Assembly: GCF_004319545.1 (NCBI RefSeq)
Contig: NZ_CP036313.1
Location: 1,738,501-1,802,500, forward strand
Length of the DNA stretch: 64,000 bases
Reading direction: 5' to 3'
DNA from: Desulfobacter hydrogenophilus
GTDB lineage: Bacteria; Desulfobacterota; Desulfobacteria; Desulfobacterales; Desulfobacteraceae
Numbering within the stretch: position 1 is the first letter of the stretch; each line of letters opens with the position of its first letter. The translations under genes and the position numbers were made by a program. Under the pieces are notes generated by a model that worked only from the letters and a program-made list of their open reading frames with translations, had not been told where the DNA came from and did no database searches. Below, piece after piece: positions 25,305 to 35,171 of this stretch.

Positions 25305-26582
25305 TTAAATCAGAAACAGGCTTAACTGAGGCCAGTAGGTGATGATCAGTACTGACAGCAGCAGCACGAGCATGAACGGGATTGTGGCCCGGTAAATTTC
25401 ATCAATGGGTTTCTTGAACCGGTAACCTGCAATGAACAGGTTCATGCCCACAGGCGGGGTGAAGTATCCGATCTGCATGTTCGCCAGAAAGATAATCCCT
25501 AAATGGACCGGATGTATCCCGTATTTCAGGGCCACGGGCAGCATGAGCGGAACCATGATAATGATGGCTGAAAAAATATCAAGCATGGCGCCCAGGATCA
25601 GCAGGAAGATATTGAGCAGAATGAGAAATACAAGTTTGCTGGCTACAAAAGTTTCGCAGAATTTAAACAACTTCATGGGCGCTTCGGCATCAATGAGATA
25701 GTTGGTCAGAGCTAAAGATACCCCTAAGATGAGCAGGATACCACCCACCATGACCATGGACTCCCGGATAATGCCGGGCAGTTTTTTTAACGCAATTTCC
25801 CGGTAGATCAGTACTTCCACCACCAGTACATACATGGCCGTTACCGCAGCTGCCTCGGATACGGCAAAATATCCAGAATAGATCCCGAAGAATACAAACA
25901 GGGGCAGAGGCACCTCCCAGCCCGCGGCCTTAAGGGCCGAAAAGCAGTTTTTAACAGAAAATCGGGTTAACGGCACCTGATTTCCCCGGTTGGCCCAAAC
26001 GCTCCAGATGGACAGCATCACAATCATAAGAAGTGCCGGGAACAGACCGGCCAGGAAAAGGTTTTCAATGGAGACCTGTTCACCCCCGCTCATCTGCTGG
26101 GCAATGATGCCGTAAAGAATCAGGGGTAAAGACGGGGGCAGCAAAAGTCCAAGACTGCCCGAAGTGGTCACCAGCCCCAGGCTGAAATGGTCCGTATATC
26201 CGGCCTGGGTCAGGGCCGGGTACAAAAGCGCGCCCATGGCCACAATGGTCACCCCGGATGCTCCGGTAAATGCCGTGAACAGCGCGCATACCACAAAGGC
26301 CACAATGGCAAGCCCGCCGGGTATCCATCCCAGAAAGGCCTGGGTCAGCGTCACAAGCCGCTGGGAGGTATTGCTCTCCCCAAGGAGATACCCGGCAAAG
26401 GTGAACAAAGGCAGGGCCAGCAGGATAGGGGTATCCGCAATCCGGTATAACTCAATGGCCATAACTGATAAATCAATTTCAGACAGGTGAAATCCGTACA
26501 TGGCTGCAGCAATGATCACCGTGAACAAAGGTGCGCCCATCAGGGCAAAAACAATGAGCAGACCGATAATTGTAAATGTCAT
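25305..26582 (-). CDS. dctM: TRAP transporter large membrane subunit
   Basis: 425 residues, about twelve membrane spans, DctM family: FTAFTGASGVTIVAMGALLYPAL, LLLPPSLPLILYG and TPPVGMNLFIAGY are characteristic. It is the sodium-driven carrier part of a tripartite transporter for an organic acid. It lies downstream of dctP and dctQ. A 146-bp palindromic element separates it from dctQ, so its expression may be modulated. Confidence 0.95.
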   Translation of the reverse strand: MTFTIIGLLIVFALMGAPLFTVIIAAAMYGFHLSEIDLSVMAIELYRIADTPILLALPLFTFAGYLLGESNTSQRLVTLTQAFLGWIPGGLAIVAFVVCALFTAFTGASGVTIVAMGALLYPALTQAGYTDHFSLGLVTTSGSLGLLLPPSLPLILYGIIAQQMSGGEQVSIENLFLAGLFPALLMIVMLSIWSVWANRGNQVPLTRFSVKNCFSALKAAGWEVPLPLFVFFGIYSGYFAVSEAAAVTAMYVLVVEVLIYREIALKKLPGIIRESMVMVGGILLILGVSLALTNYLIDAEAPMKLFKFCETFVASKLVFLILLNIFLLILGAMLDIFSAIIIMVPLMLPVALKYGIHPVHLGIIFLANMQIGYFTPPVGMNLFIAGYRFKKPIDEIYRATIPFMLVLLLSVLIITYWPQLSLFLI

Positions 26583-26596
26583 GTTATGAATGTTTC

Positions 26597-26742
26597 ACTC
26601 GATCATCAAGTTTTTAGAGAATTTGTTCAAATTCAAGGCGGAAACAATTTTTAACCGGAGGAATATACAATATATTTTGAGGCTTAACAAATTTTTTCCA
26701 ATGCCGAAGTTGGGCAAATTAACAAAAAGTTGATCATCGAGT
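26597..26742. mobile_element. Palindromic element between dctQ and dctM
   Basis: 146 bp whose ends are inverted repeats: ACTCGATCATCAAGTTTTT on the left, ACTCGATGATCAACTTTTT read inward from the right. It ends one base after the dctQ stop. It has no open frame and is unrelated in sequence to the AGGCCCA family. A MITE-like insertion or a long mRNA hairpin is likely. Confidence 0.7.
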
Positions 26743-26743
26743 T

Positions 26744-27226
26744 TCAGGGATCGGGGGTAAATATTTTGATCAGATTTCCAAGAAAAAACAGGGCATATCT
26801 GATGGTAATAATACCGAATGCAACGGGAATTACAAGTTCACAGAGCCATACGGGTACCGAAAAAAATGCCAACATTCCGTCGGCCTTTTCCATGAGGACA
26901 AACCTTGCACTGTGTTGGGTCATCAACGCACAGATAATTGTTGTGAACAGGTAAATAAAAAGGTCTGTAAACCGTTTAAAGCCCGTGGTCAGATATTTGG
27001 ATACAATATCAATGCTGATGTGATTATCTGTTCTTGAAGCCACCATGGCGCCGATGAGTCCCAGCCAGAGCACCAGCACGCGAACCAGAGGATCAGCCCA
27101 GACAATACCGGTATCAAAACCGTTTCTTAGAACGATCTGGAACACGACAAGACCGATTATGAGCAAAAGCAGGCTCACCAACAGGGCATCTTCGATTTTA
27201 TGAAGAATGGAAATCACACGGGACAT
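26744..27226 (-). CDS. dctQ: TRAP transporter small membrane subunit
   Basis: 160 residues with four membrane helices. The DctQ-type stretch FDTGIVWADPLVRVLVLWLGLIGAMVASR covers the second helix and WxGxxGA-like loop. It bridges the binding protein and the large carrier subunit. It lies between dctP and dctM in the same orientation. Confidence 0.92.
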   Translation of the reverse strand: MSRVISILHKIEDALLVSLLLLIIGLVVFQIVLRNGFDTGIVWADPLVRVLVLWLGLIGAMVASRTDNHISIDIVSKYLTTGFKRFTDLFIYLFTTIICALMTQHSARFVLMEKADGMLAFFSVPVWLCELVIPVAFGIITIRYALFFLGNLIKIFTPDP

Positions 27227-27247
27227 ATCAGATACTTACCGTTTTTT

Positions 27248-28255
27248 TCACTGGTTTTTACGGTACTGCTCGAGCAACGCATCTATCTCGTCTGCCGGCG
27301 CTTTGGGCAGATCTCCGGCATTTATCATTTTTTGGGACGCTTTGGCCGCTGTTGCCATCCATTCATTCATTTGCTCCTGGGACGGGGTGATGAATTCAAT
27401 CCCCTGTTTTTTTAAGGCTTCAATGGCTTTGACATTGTCCTGTCGGTTCAAGCGGTCTATCTCTTGAAGTGCCTGGTTCATAACGCCAGAAACGATTTTC
27501 TGGTCGTCCGGTGAGATTTTATTAAATGTTTTTTTATCTATGGCAAAAACGGCATAAACATAGAGCAATGGAATATTGGTAATGTACTTTATTTCCGTGT
27601 GCCATTGGAGCACAACAGCACCCACCGGGGAAGTCCCCACGGTGTCAATGAGCCCGGATTGCAACCCCGTGCGCACATCCGCCAGGGGCAGGGCAATGGG
27701 GGAGACGCCGAAACTGCTCACTGAATCCACAGACGCTTTATCATTGTCCGGCACCCATATTTTGCGGTTTTTAAGATCCCCGACAGATGTAATGGGCGAT
27801 TTAGACATGATATATGCAAAACCGCCACCCATGAGGGTAAAACAGACAATCCCCCCATCACCAAGGCCATTGATGATGTAGGCATCCATGTGTCCTCGCA
27901 CATAATCCACCTCTTCCTGGGATTTGAATTTCATGGGCTGGGCATAGATCTGATTGCCCTGGAAAAATGAGGACAGGCTGCCGGCCATGAACGCACCGCC
28001 CTGGAGCTGGTTAATGCGGATTTTGCGCAATACAGCCTTGTCATTTCCCATGACCCCGCCGGGATAGAATTTGAATTTGACACGATTATCCGTGACCTTG
28101 GCGACCTGGTTTGCGCCTTGGCGCATTTTTTCCATCCACATGGAACCTTCCGGTGAGATGGTGGCAATTTTTATGGTAACGGCTTGTGCGGATACACAAA
28201 AAACCGTGATCATCAGAATACAGAAAAATAATTGCAGAATAGATTTGTTAAGCAT
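27248..28255 (-). CDS. dctP: TRAP transporter periplasmic solute-binding protein
   Basis: 335 residues: an N-terminal signal peptide (about 1-25, ending SAQA), then the DctP fold with PEGSMWMEKM, FYPGGVMGNDKAVLRKIR and the ligand helix region KNRKIWVPDND. The conserved Arg seen in most dicarboxylate binders is not obvious at its usual place, so the ligand is unclear. It is followed by dctQ and preceded by the TatT lipoprotein gene. Confidence 0.93.
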   Translation of the reverse strand: MLNKSILQLFFCILMITVFCVSAQAVTIKIATISPEGSMWMEKMRQGANQVAKVTDNRVKFKFYPGGVMGNDKAVLRKIRINQLQGGAFMAGSLSSFFQGNQIYAQPMKFKSQEEVDYVRGHMDAYIINGLGDGGIVCFTLMGGGFAYIMSKSPITSVGDLKNRKIWVPDNDKASVDSVSSFGVSPIALPLADVRTGLQSGLIDTVGTSPVGAVVLQWHTEIKYITNIPLLYVYAVFAIDKKTFNKISPDDQKIVSGVMNQALQEIDRLNRQDNVKAIEALKKQGIEFITPSQEQMNEWMATAAKASQKMINAGDLPKAPADEIDALLEQYRKNQ

Positions 28256-28275
28256 AATTGAATTTCTCTTTGGGT

Positions 28276-29145
28276 TTAAAAATAGTCGTCAGCTTCATCC
28301 AGAAGTTTTTTTGCCTGCTGCTGGGCATAGATGTTGATCAATGTATAGCCGTCTATGTTCGGGTCTGTTTCCATAACCTCGTTAAGCAGGTGATCGAAAA
28401 GCTGCCGGTCAAACATCATTTTGGCGTACAATTTTGCATAAACAACTTTTGTCATCAGATTTTTACCCCCGCAAATGGAAATAGCTTTTTCAAAATACTG
28501 TTTTCCCAGTTCGGGCTTCCCGCCTAACGCCGGGGGCAGAAAGGTGGCAAGGGTGCCTAAATACAAATAGGCACCCCCGTCCTTGTAGGTTTCATCCAGC
28601 TCAATGACCCGGTTCATAATGGCCTCGATTCTGGCAATGTCGACCAGAGCGTTGAAGTCATCTTTATGGGCCGTAATCCAGGAACCCCAAGCCTTCCCCA
28701 GGGTAAACAGATATGGCAGCTCCTTTTTTTCCATGGCATTTACAACGGCACTGAACTGCTCAAAGGGTTTTTGCTTTAAATCACAGGCATTGCTTTGGGC
28801 AAAGCAGACAGCGTTCAGGGCATAATTCAGGGCTTTATCTGCCAGTTTTTTTTTTCGCTCCCTGTCCGTGACAAACACATCTGAATAGGCAGTATAAAGC
28901 CGGGCACCTGAAGAGAGCATATCCGGGGAATCCGGGTCCTGGTCAATGAGGCTGTCAACCATAATCAGGTAAGCCGGCGCACCGGATTCCACCATGACCA
29001 GGTCATTATTGTTCAGGATACTTCTGGACAAAGAGGTCATCATGTTGGATTTTACTCCGCATCCCTGGACAAGGAGAGTCAGTCCCAAAGGCAGTATGCA
29101 GAAAATAATAAATTTGTATGCCCTTTTATTTAAATCAGAAGGCAT
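28276..29145 (-). CDS. TRAP-associated TatT-type lipoprotein
   Basis: 289 residues, starting with a lipoprotein signal ending LLVQGC, so Cys29 would be lipidated. The rest is helical and TPR-like, as in TatT (T component of TRAP systems), which forms periplasmic assemblies with the binding protein. It is the first gene of the TRAP run. Lipid or hydrophobic ligands have been proposed for such four-part systems, so the substrate may not be a simple dicarboxylate (inference). Confidence 0.85.
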   Translation of the reverse strand: MPSDLNKRAYKFIIFCILPLGLTLLVQGCGVKSNMMTSLSRSILNNNDLVMVESGAPAYLIMVDSLIDQDPDSPDMLSSGARLYTAYSDVFVTDRERKKKLADKALNYALNAVCFAQSNACDLKQKPFEQFSAVVNAMEKKELPYLFTLGKAWGSWITAHKDDFNALVDIARIEAIMNRVIELDETYKDGGAYLYLGTLATFLPPALGGKPELGKQYFEKAISICGGKNLMTKVVYAKLYAKMMFDRQLFDHLLNEVMETDPNIDGYTLINIYAQQQAKKLLDEADDYF

Positions 29146-29387
29146 AAGCGTTTATCCTCTATGTTCCCCTGTTCATATTGAATTCATAGGTAAAACATTT
29201 TTATTAGAAATTAATTAAATTGTATAATTTACGCACAGAAAGTATCTTTTTTTAAAGAAAAAATCAACCAGGCCCACTGTATCAATTTAAGGCAGGTTTA
29301 GATCATATAAAATTAAAAAGTATGGATATAATTGCTTTAAATCATGGTATAGTGGATTAAATTCATCACGTTCCAAAAAAATTAAAG

Positions 29388-30887
29388 ATGATGCCTTTCA
29401 AAATGAGATCTGTTATGTTGCCGGAACAAAAATTTCTCCAGGTATGGACCGCAGTCCTGTTTTTTGTATTAATCCTTTCCGCCGCAGCTAAGGCTGCCGG
29501 GCCGGTGGTGCACATCATTCCCGTTTCCGGGACTGTCGAACCGGGCATGGCCGCATACCTCAAACGGGTGGTATCCTCCCTTGAAAAGGATGACACCGCC
29601 ATTTTGGTTTTTGCCCTGGATACCTTTGGTGGAAGGGTGGATGCGGCCTTTGATATTGTGGAAACCATCTGCACCGTACCAAAGGAAAGAACCATTGCCT
29701 ATGTGGAGAAAAGAGCCATTTCCGCAGGCGCACTGATTGCGCTTTCCGCCGGTACCCTGATCATGAAGGAAAATACCCTTATCGGTGACTGTGCCCCCAT
29801 TATTCAGACCAGTGAAGGCCACAAGGAAGCCGGTGAGAAAACCCAGACCGTCCTCCGGGCACAGTTTCGCACCCTGGCCAAACGAAACAACTATTCTCAA
29901 GTGCTGGCCGAATCCATGGTGTCCAAATCCATGGAGGTCTATAAAATTACCCGGGGGGATCGTTCTGAATACATGGATAAAACGACCTTTCAGGAGCTTT
30001 CCGAAAAAGAAAAGGCAACGATCACCCGTAAATCAACGATTGTAAGCGAGGGTGAGCTTTTGACTATGGATGACAAGGAAGCTGCCGATCTAGGGTTTTC
30101 CCGTCAGAGTGTTGCTACCCTTGACCAGGCCCTTGAAATTATGGGGTACGGAGCGTCTCAAAAAATTCAGGTTACGGAAAACTGGTCGGAAACTTTTGTC
30201 AGATGGCTCCAGCCTTTTCTACCTATTCTCATGATTATAGGCATCGGTGCCGTATATACGGAGGTTAAGGCCCCGGGATTCGGTATTCCGGGCATTGTAG
30301 GCATTATTTGCCTGGGACTTGTGTTTTTTAACCAGTATCTGGTGGGACTTGCCGATTATACGGAAATTCTGGTATTTATCATTGGGTTTTTGCTTCTGGG
30401 CATGGAAATGTTTGTCTTGCCGGGATTCGGCATCGCCGGTATCAGCGCTATCATTGTCCTGGCCGCAGGCCTTGTGCTCTCTTTTCAGAATTTTGTGCTG
30501 CCCGATCCAAGCCTGCCTTGGCAGGGAGAGCTCATGATAAAAAATTTGGGACTGGTCATGGGCAGTGCCCTTGGCGCATTGCTGGTGTCAATGTCTGTGG
30601 TGCGTTTTGCGCTGCCCAAGCTGTCAAAGGTGATCAAGGGACCGTATCTGGATGCCACACTTCAGGACTCCCGTGCCGACTCCACGGAGGCCTTAGGTAT
30701 TCGCGCCGGCGATGAGGGCATTTCCCTGACAACGTTGCGGCCTTCGGGCAAGGTCCGTATCAGGGATAGAAAAGTTGATGCCGTTACCCAGGGCGGTTTT
30801 ATTGATCCCGGCACACCCGTCCGGGTGGCCCGGGTAACAGCGGGCCATGTAATTGTTGAAACGATTATGGAAAAGAGGGAAAAATGA
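29388..30887 (+). CDS. NfeD-family membrane-bound serine protease, long form
   Basis: 499 residues. After a signal/anchor helix comes a ClpP-like protease domain (about 35-240) with the nucleophile motif KRAISAGALIALSAG. Four to five membrane helices follow (about 265-400), then a C-terminal OB-fold NfeD domain with LTTLRPSGKVRI and DPGTPVRVARVTAGHVIVE. These proteases act with flotillin-like proteins at the membrane. A short NfeD and FloA follow in one operon. Several in-frame ATGs lie near 29388-29415 and the ribosome site is weak, so the start is uncertain. Confidence 0.92.
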   Translation: MMPFKMRSVMLPEQKFLQVWTAVLFFVLILSAAAKAAGPVVHIIPVSGTVEPGMAAYLKRVVSSLEKDDTAILVFALDTFGGRVDAAFDIVETICTVPKERTIAYVEKRAISAGALIALSAGTLIMKENTLIGDCAPIIQTSEGHKEAGEKTQTVLRAQFRTLAKRNNYSQVLAESMVSKSMEVYKITRGDRSEYMDKTTFQELSEKEKATITRKSTIVSEGELLTMDDKEAADLGFSRQSVATLDQALEIMGYGASQKIQVTENWSETFVRWLQPFLPILMIIGIGAVYTEVKAPGFGIPGIVGIICLGLVFFNQYLVGLADYTEILVFIIGFLLLGMEMFVLPGFGIAGISAIIVLAAGLVLSFQNFVLPDPSLPWQGELMIKNLGLVMGSALGALLVSMSVVRFALPKLSKVIKGPYLDATLQDSRADSTEALGIRAGDEGISLTTLRPSGKVRIRDRKVDAVTQGGFIDPGTPVRVARVTAGHVIVETIMEKREK

Positions 30888-31366
30888 ACGCCTGGATCCT
30901 ACCTTTGATTCTTCAGATCATGGGAATTTTTACCGTTGTTGCAGAAGTGTTTCTGCCGTCCCTGGGGCTTTTATCCATAACTGCTCTGGGACTTATCGGA
31001 TACTCCCTTTTTCTTGTATTCAATGCCTTTCCCCTTTCGGTGTTTTATGCGGTCATAGGGGCAGATCTGATTCTACTTCCGGTGGCCTTTATTCTGGGAT
31101 TTAAAGCGCTGGCGGTTTCTCCTTTGTCCCTAAAAAAAAAATTATCTGCATCCCAGGGTGTGGTTTCCCAGTCCCCGGATCTTAAAAATTACCTGGACTG
31201 CACCGGGCACAGCATCACAACCCTTCGCCCGTCCGGAACCGCTCTGATTGACGGTGTCCGTCTGGATGTGGTTACGGACGGAGAATTTATCGAGGCAGAT
31301 ACACCCTTAAGGGTCTGCAAGGTCACAGGGAATCAGGTGATCGTCCGCCGTGGGGAAAATGTTTGA
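30884..31366 (+). CDS. Short NfeD-family membrane protein
   Basis: 160 residues: two to three membrane helices, then an OB-fold domain with the same ITTLRPSGTALIDGVRLDVVTDGEFI pattern as the end of the long NfeD upstream. It has no protease domain. It overlaps the long NfeD gene by four bases (ATGA), so translation is coupled. It probably forms a complex with the flotillin-like protein that follows. Confidence 0.9.
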   Translation: MNAWILPLILQIMGIFTVVAEVFLPSLGLLSITALGLIGYSLFLVFNAFPLSVFYAVIGADLILLPVAFILGFKALAVSPLSLKKKLSASQGVVSQSPDLKNYLDCTGHSITTLRPSGTALIDGVRLDVVTDGEFIEADTPLRVCKVTGNQVIVRRGENV

Positions 31367-31420
31367 ATCTGTGGTCCTTAAAAGCTTTAAAACAATAACT
31401 TTAGAAAAAGGTGGTTTAAC

Positions 31421-32401
31421 ATGGAAATTATGTCCATTCTTCTAATCATTGCCGGCATCCTCGGCCTGGTGCTTGTTTACTTTGCATTTTCCTACCTTGG
31501 GCTTTGGGTCCAGGCCCTGGTGTCCGGTGCCCGGGTGGGGTTGTTCAACATTATTTTCATGCGGTTCAGAAAAGTGCCGCCTAAATTGATCGTGGAATCC
31601 AAGATCATGGCTGTGAAAGCCGGGATTGATATTGCCACAGACAGTCTTGAATCCCATTTCCTTGCCGGCGGCAATGTGTCCCGGGTGATCCAAGCACTGA
31701 TTGCTGCGGACAAGGCCAATATTGATCTTCCCTTTAATCGGGCCGCTGCCATTGACCTTGCCGGCCGGGATGTGCTGGAAGCCGTACAGATGTCGGTTAA
31801 CCCTAAAGTTATTGAAACGCCCATTGTGGCGGCCATGGCCAAGGACGGTATCCAACTCAAGGCTATTTCCAGGGTTACGGTGCGGGCCAATATTGATCGC
31901 CTGGTGGGCGGGGCCGGCGAAGAGACCATTCTGGCTCGTGTGGGCGAGGGCATTGTTACCACGATTGGTTCGGCTGTCACCCATAAACAGGTGCTGGAAA
32001 ATCCGGATACCATTTCCAAAACCGTTTTAAGCAAGGGACTGGATGCAGGCACGGCCTACGAGATCCTCTCCATTGATATCGCTGACGTGGATGTGGGCAA
32101 AAATATTGGTGCTGAACTGGAAACCGACCGGGCCGAGGCAGACAAGAAGATTGCCCAGGCCAAGGCCGAGGAAAAACGGGCCATGGCTTTTGCCCAGGAA
32201 CAGGAGATGAAGGCCCGGGTCCAGGAAATGCGGGCCAAGGTGGTGGAGGCCGAAGCCCAGGTACCCCTGGCCATGGCCGAGGCATTTAGAAGCGGCAATC
32301 TTGGGATTATGGACTATTATAAGATGCAGAATATCAGCGCCGACACCCGGATGAGGGATACCATTGCCACCCCTGATCAGCCTGAGGAACCTTTAAAATA
32401 A
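31421..32401 (+). CDS. floA: Flotillin-like protein FloA (UPF0365)
   Basis: 326 residues, normal for the family. A membrane hairpin at the N-terminus is followed by an SPFH/band-7 domain with [23 protein letters not shown]. Then comes a long Ala/Glu-rich coiled coil ([20 protein letters not shown]...), and an ending with [14 protein letters not shown]. FloA builds functional membrane microdomains. The nfeD-nfeD-floA order matches its usual partners. Confidence 0.94.
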   Translation: MEIMSILLIIAGILGLVLVYFAFSYLGLWVQALVSGARVGLFNIIFMRFRKVPPKLIVESKIMAVKAGIDIATDSLESHFLAGGNVSRVIQALIAADKANIDLPFNRAAAIDLAGRDVLEAVQMSVNPKVIETPIVAAMAKDGIQLKAISRVTVRANIDRLVGGAGEETILARVGEGIVTTIGSAVTHKQVLENPDTISKTVLSKGLDAGTAYEILSIDIADVDVGKNIGAELETDRAEADKKIAQAKAEEKRAMAFAQEQEMKARVQEMRAKVVEAEAQVPLAMAEAFRSGNLGIMDYYKMQNISADTRMRDTIATPDQPEEPLK

Positions 32402-32428
32402 CATCGAAAACAAGATCAGGATAACATT

Positions 32429-33016
32429 ATGGACTTTGGTGATTTTATTACGTTGATCTTATTTCTGGTTTTTATTTTTGCGCCTTTTTTGAAAAGAAAA
32501 AAGAATGAAAAGGCGCAAAAACCAGACAAATCAAAACAGAGCGGATTTTCCCTTTTTGGAAAACTAAATGAGGTGCTTAAAGAGGCGGCCCGGGAAATGC
32601 ATGCCCAGGCTGAGCAGGCCCGGAAAAAAGAGGCCTCCGGGCAGCGTAGACATCCCCGGGAGCTGAATGAGAACTCCTTTGAGCAAGGCCGGGAAGACGC
32701 CGTAAATCAGACCTTCTGGGATGAAATCGATGACAGGGACGATGTGGATTTTTATCCCGAGAACGCGGATGTCCAAGTCATCAAGCCGATTGAGTCTGTT
32801 AATGAAAACACTCTTTTTGTTTCCAGAAAAAAAGAACCCCACAGAAAAGCCGCCAAGATACCGGAAACAAGGGGGTCAAAATTTTTGAGGCACGATGCCA
32901 TACAGACAAGTTGCCTTAGGGCTGGTCCAAGACGACTGCCCGCCCGGGCCCGGGGACTTCGGAAGGCCGTGATCTGGTCGGAGATCCTTGGAAAACCGGT
33001 TGCGTTAAAGGATTAG
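32429..33016 (+). CDS. Membrane-anchored charged protein of the floA operon
   Basis: 195 residues. One N-terminal membrane helix (about 5-22) is followed by a long, highly charged, Gln/Glu/Lys-rich cytosolic stretch (about 23-150). A short conserved-looking end reads LRKAVIWSEILGKPVALKD, a C-terminal tag I recall from hypothetical proteins of Deltaproteobacteria. It lies 27 bases after floA. It may be an adapter for the NfeD/FloA complex (inference). No catalytic motif is visible. Confidence 0.75.
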   Translation: MDFGDFITLILFLVFIFAPFLKRKKNEKAQKPDKSKQSGFSLFGKLNEVLKEAAREMHAQAEQARKKEASGQRRHPRELNENSFEQGREDAVNQTFWDEIDDRDDVDFYPENADVQVIKPIESVNENTLFVSRKKEPHRKAAKIPETRGSKFLRHDAIQTSCLRAGPRRLPARARGLRKAVIWSEILGKPVALKD

Positions 33017-33170
33017 GATTCGTTCTGCCGGTATTGATGTTGAGCTTCATGCCGAAGATCATGATTCTCTATGCCCTGCCGGACAGCATCCAGTGCCTGA
33101 AAACCCTGGTATTCAAGCCTGGTTGGTGGTATAGCAAAATGAACGATATCACAATCAATACGGATGGCCT

Positions 33171-33839
33171 ATGTCTGAAAAAAAGAAAATCTTGCTGGTG
33201 GAAGACCACCCCATTTTCAGGCTGGGCCTGGCGGAGTTGATTAATCAGGAAAGCGACTTAGCCGCATATGGCAGTGCCGGGGATGTTGAGCAGGCCATTG
33301 ATGAAATAACTGATATATACCCGGACCTGATCATTGCGGATCTTTCCTTGAAGCAGTCTGACGGTCTTGATTTGGTCAAATATGTAAAACAGCATCACAG
33401 TCATATTCCCGTGCTGGTGCTTTCCATGCATGATGAATACCTTTATGCTCCCAGGGCCTTGTCTGCCGGAGCCCATGGCTACATCATGAAACAGGAAGCC
33501 GTGGAGTCCGTTGTTGAAGCCATTCATCTTCTGCTTGCCGGAAAAATTTATCTCAATGACAAAGTCAAAGAACATATTCTTTTGTCCATGGCCAATCCGC
33601 CGGAGGCGCAAGAAAAAAGCCCGTTTGACCGTTTAACCGACCGGGAGCTTCAGGTTTTCAAACTGATCGGCAGGGGTTTTTCAACCAGGGAAATTGCCGA
33701 GCGACTGTTTTTAAGTATCAAAACTATTGGTACCTACAGGGAACGTATTAAAAAAAAGCTTAATATTAAACATGCAAGCGAGTTGGTTCGCTGCGCAGTG
33801 CATTTTGAAAAAACAGGTCATATTGGTATTGTGGAGTAA
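33171..33839 (+). CDS. NarL/FixJ-type response regulator
   Basis: 222 residues. The receiver domain (1-120) has VEDHPIFRLG, the phospho-accepting Asp in LIIADLSLKQSDG, and VLVLSMHDE. A LuxR-type helix-turn-helix follows: LTDRELQVFKLIGRGFSTREIAERLFLSIKTI (about 148-180). No kinase is adjacent, and the start has no strong ribosome site. It ends 10 bases from the convergent helicase gene. Confidence 0.92.
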   Translation: MSEKKKILLVEDHPIFRLGLAELINQESDLAAYGSAGDVEQAIDEITDIYPDLIIADLSLKQSDGLDLVKYVKQHHSHIPVLVLSMHDEYLYAPRALSAGAHGYIMKQEAVESVVEAIHLLLAGKIYLNDKVKEHILLSMANPPEAQEKSPFDRLTDRELQVFKLIGRGFSTREIAERLFLSIKTIGTYRERIKKKLNIKHASELVRCAVHFEKTGHIGIVE

Positions 33840-33849
33840 CGCCGATACG

Positions 33850-35085
33850 TTATTTTTTTTTCCGACGGCCTTTTTTCTTTTCCCACGCTTCATTTGCCAG
33901 GATCATTTCTCTGATATCTTTTGATGTTTCCGTGACCTCAACCGTAAATGCATATTCGTCCTTTGAAACGGTTATTTTTTCTATCTGTTTACCTAAAAAA
34001 TTCTGGATTTGCGTTAACAGGTCCTTTTCCTGGCTGCTGCAAAATGATATGGCTTTTCCCTTGGATCGACCGCGACCGGTTCTGCCGACCCTGTGGACAT
34101 ACATTTCTTTTTGTTCTGGAAGGTCATAATTGACCACATAATCAACATTGGGGATATCAATGCCCCGGGCCGACACATCCGTGGCAATAAGTATCTTGTC
34201 ATCACCTTGTTTGAAACGGGTCAAAACCGCCAGCCGCTGATCCTGATCTTTTTTACCATAAATGGTCAACGCGTCTATCTCTGCTCTTTCCAGGGCTTTG
34301 GCCACCCGTTCGGCCCGTACGGTGGTTCTGACAAAAACTAGGATTTTGCTTTCCGGGTTATCCCGGATGAATTTACGCAGAAAAAAGCGTTTATCGTCCA
34401 TTTCCACAAAAATCACATAGTGGGATACATTTTTTGATACCGGATCTTCCGGCGAAATTTGGATGCGCACGGCAGAGGACCTGACCTGTGAATAGGCCAG
34501 CTTTTTAATGTTTTTGTCAATTGTAGCTGAAAAAAATAGGGTCTGGTGCCGTTGTTTTAAAAGTCGCTTGATACATTGGATATCATCAAAAAATCCTTTG
34601 GCCAGCATTTGATCCGCTTCGTCAAGGATTAAAATTTTAACCTGTCGGATATCAATGGCTTTCTGGCTGATCAGGTCAAACATACGGCCCGGGGTGGCAA
34701 TGAGAATATCAACCCCTTTTATGAGTGTCTGAATCTGTTTATCCTGTTCAACCCCGCCGAAAACGGCAAAGGGTTTAACCTTTGTTTTGCGGCACAACCC
34801 CATAAAGACTTCATTTATCTGAACAGCAAGTTCCCTGGTGGGAACCATGATAATACTTTGGATGCCCGGTTTTTTTTTTGTTTTTTTTTCGTTCAAAACA
34901 GCATCTATAACAGGGACTGCAAACGCCACGGTTTTTCCGGTTCCCGTCTGTGCAATGGCCAGAACGTCTTCACCTTTTAATATGGAGGGAATGGCTTTGT
35001 ACTGAATGTCTGTGGGCCTGATAAACCCCTGCGCTTCCAGGTTTTTTTTCAGGGTGCTGTTTATTGCATAGGTGTCAAATTTCAT
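33850..35085 (-). CDS. DEAD-box ATP-dependent RNA helicase
   Basis: 411 residues with all helicase motifs: the Q motif region FIRPTDIQYKAIP, motif I AQTGTGKT, motif II DEAD, motif III SAT, and motif VI HRVGRTGRGRSKG. The C-terminus is short and basic, ending KKKGRRKKK. This is the RhlE-type compact form. Such helicases unwind structured RNA during ribosome assembly or cold stress. It is monocistronic. Confidence 0.95.
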   Translation of the reverse strand: MKFDTYAINSTLKKNLEAQGFIRPTDIQYKAIPSILKGEDVLAIAQTGTGKTVAFAVPVIDAVLNEKKTKKKPGIQSIIMVPTRELAVQINEVFMGLCRKTKVKPFAVFGGVEQDKQIQTLIKGVDILIATPGRMFDLISQKAIDIRQVKILILDEADQMLAKGFFDDIQCIKRLLKQRHQTLFFSATIDKNIKKLAYSQVRSSAVRIQISPEDPVSKNVSHYVIFVEMDDKRFFLRKFIRDNPESKILVFVRTTVRAERVAKALERAEIDALTIYGKKDQDQRLAVLTRFKQGDDKILIATDVSARGIDIPNVDYVVNYDLPEQKEMYVHRVGRTGRGRSKGKAISFCSSQEKDLLTQIQNFLGKQIEKITVSKDEYAFTVEVTETSKDIREMILANEAWEKKKGRRKKK

Positions 35086-35171
35086 GTAGTTTTGCCTATC
35101 TTGGAGTTTACACTGGGTTGAAGCTATAAGATAACTGTTTAAGCCTAAAAAGAAAAGGGGCCGTATAAAAA

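Noticed and set aside
33034..33240. 68-residue frame before the response regulator
   Set aside because: It overlaps the regulator start in another frame and has no support.
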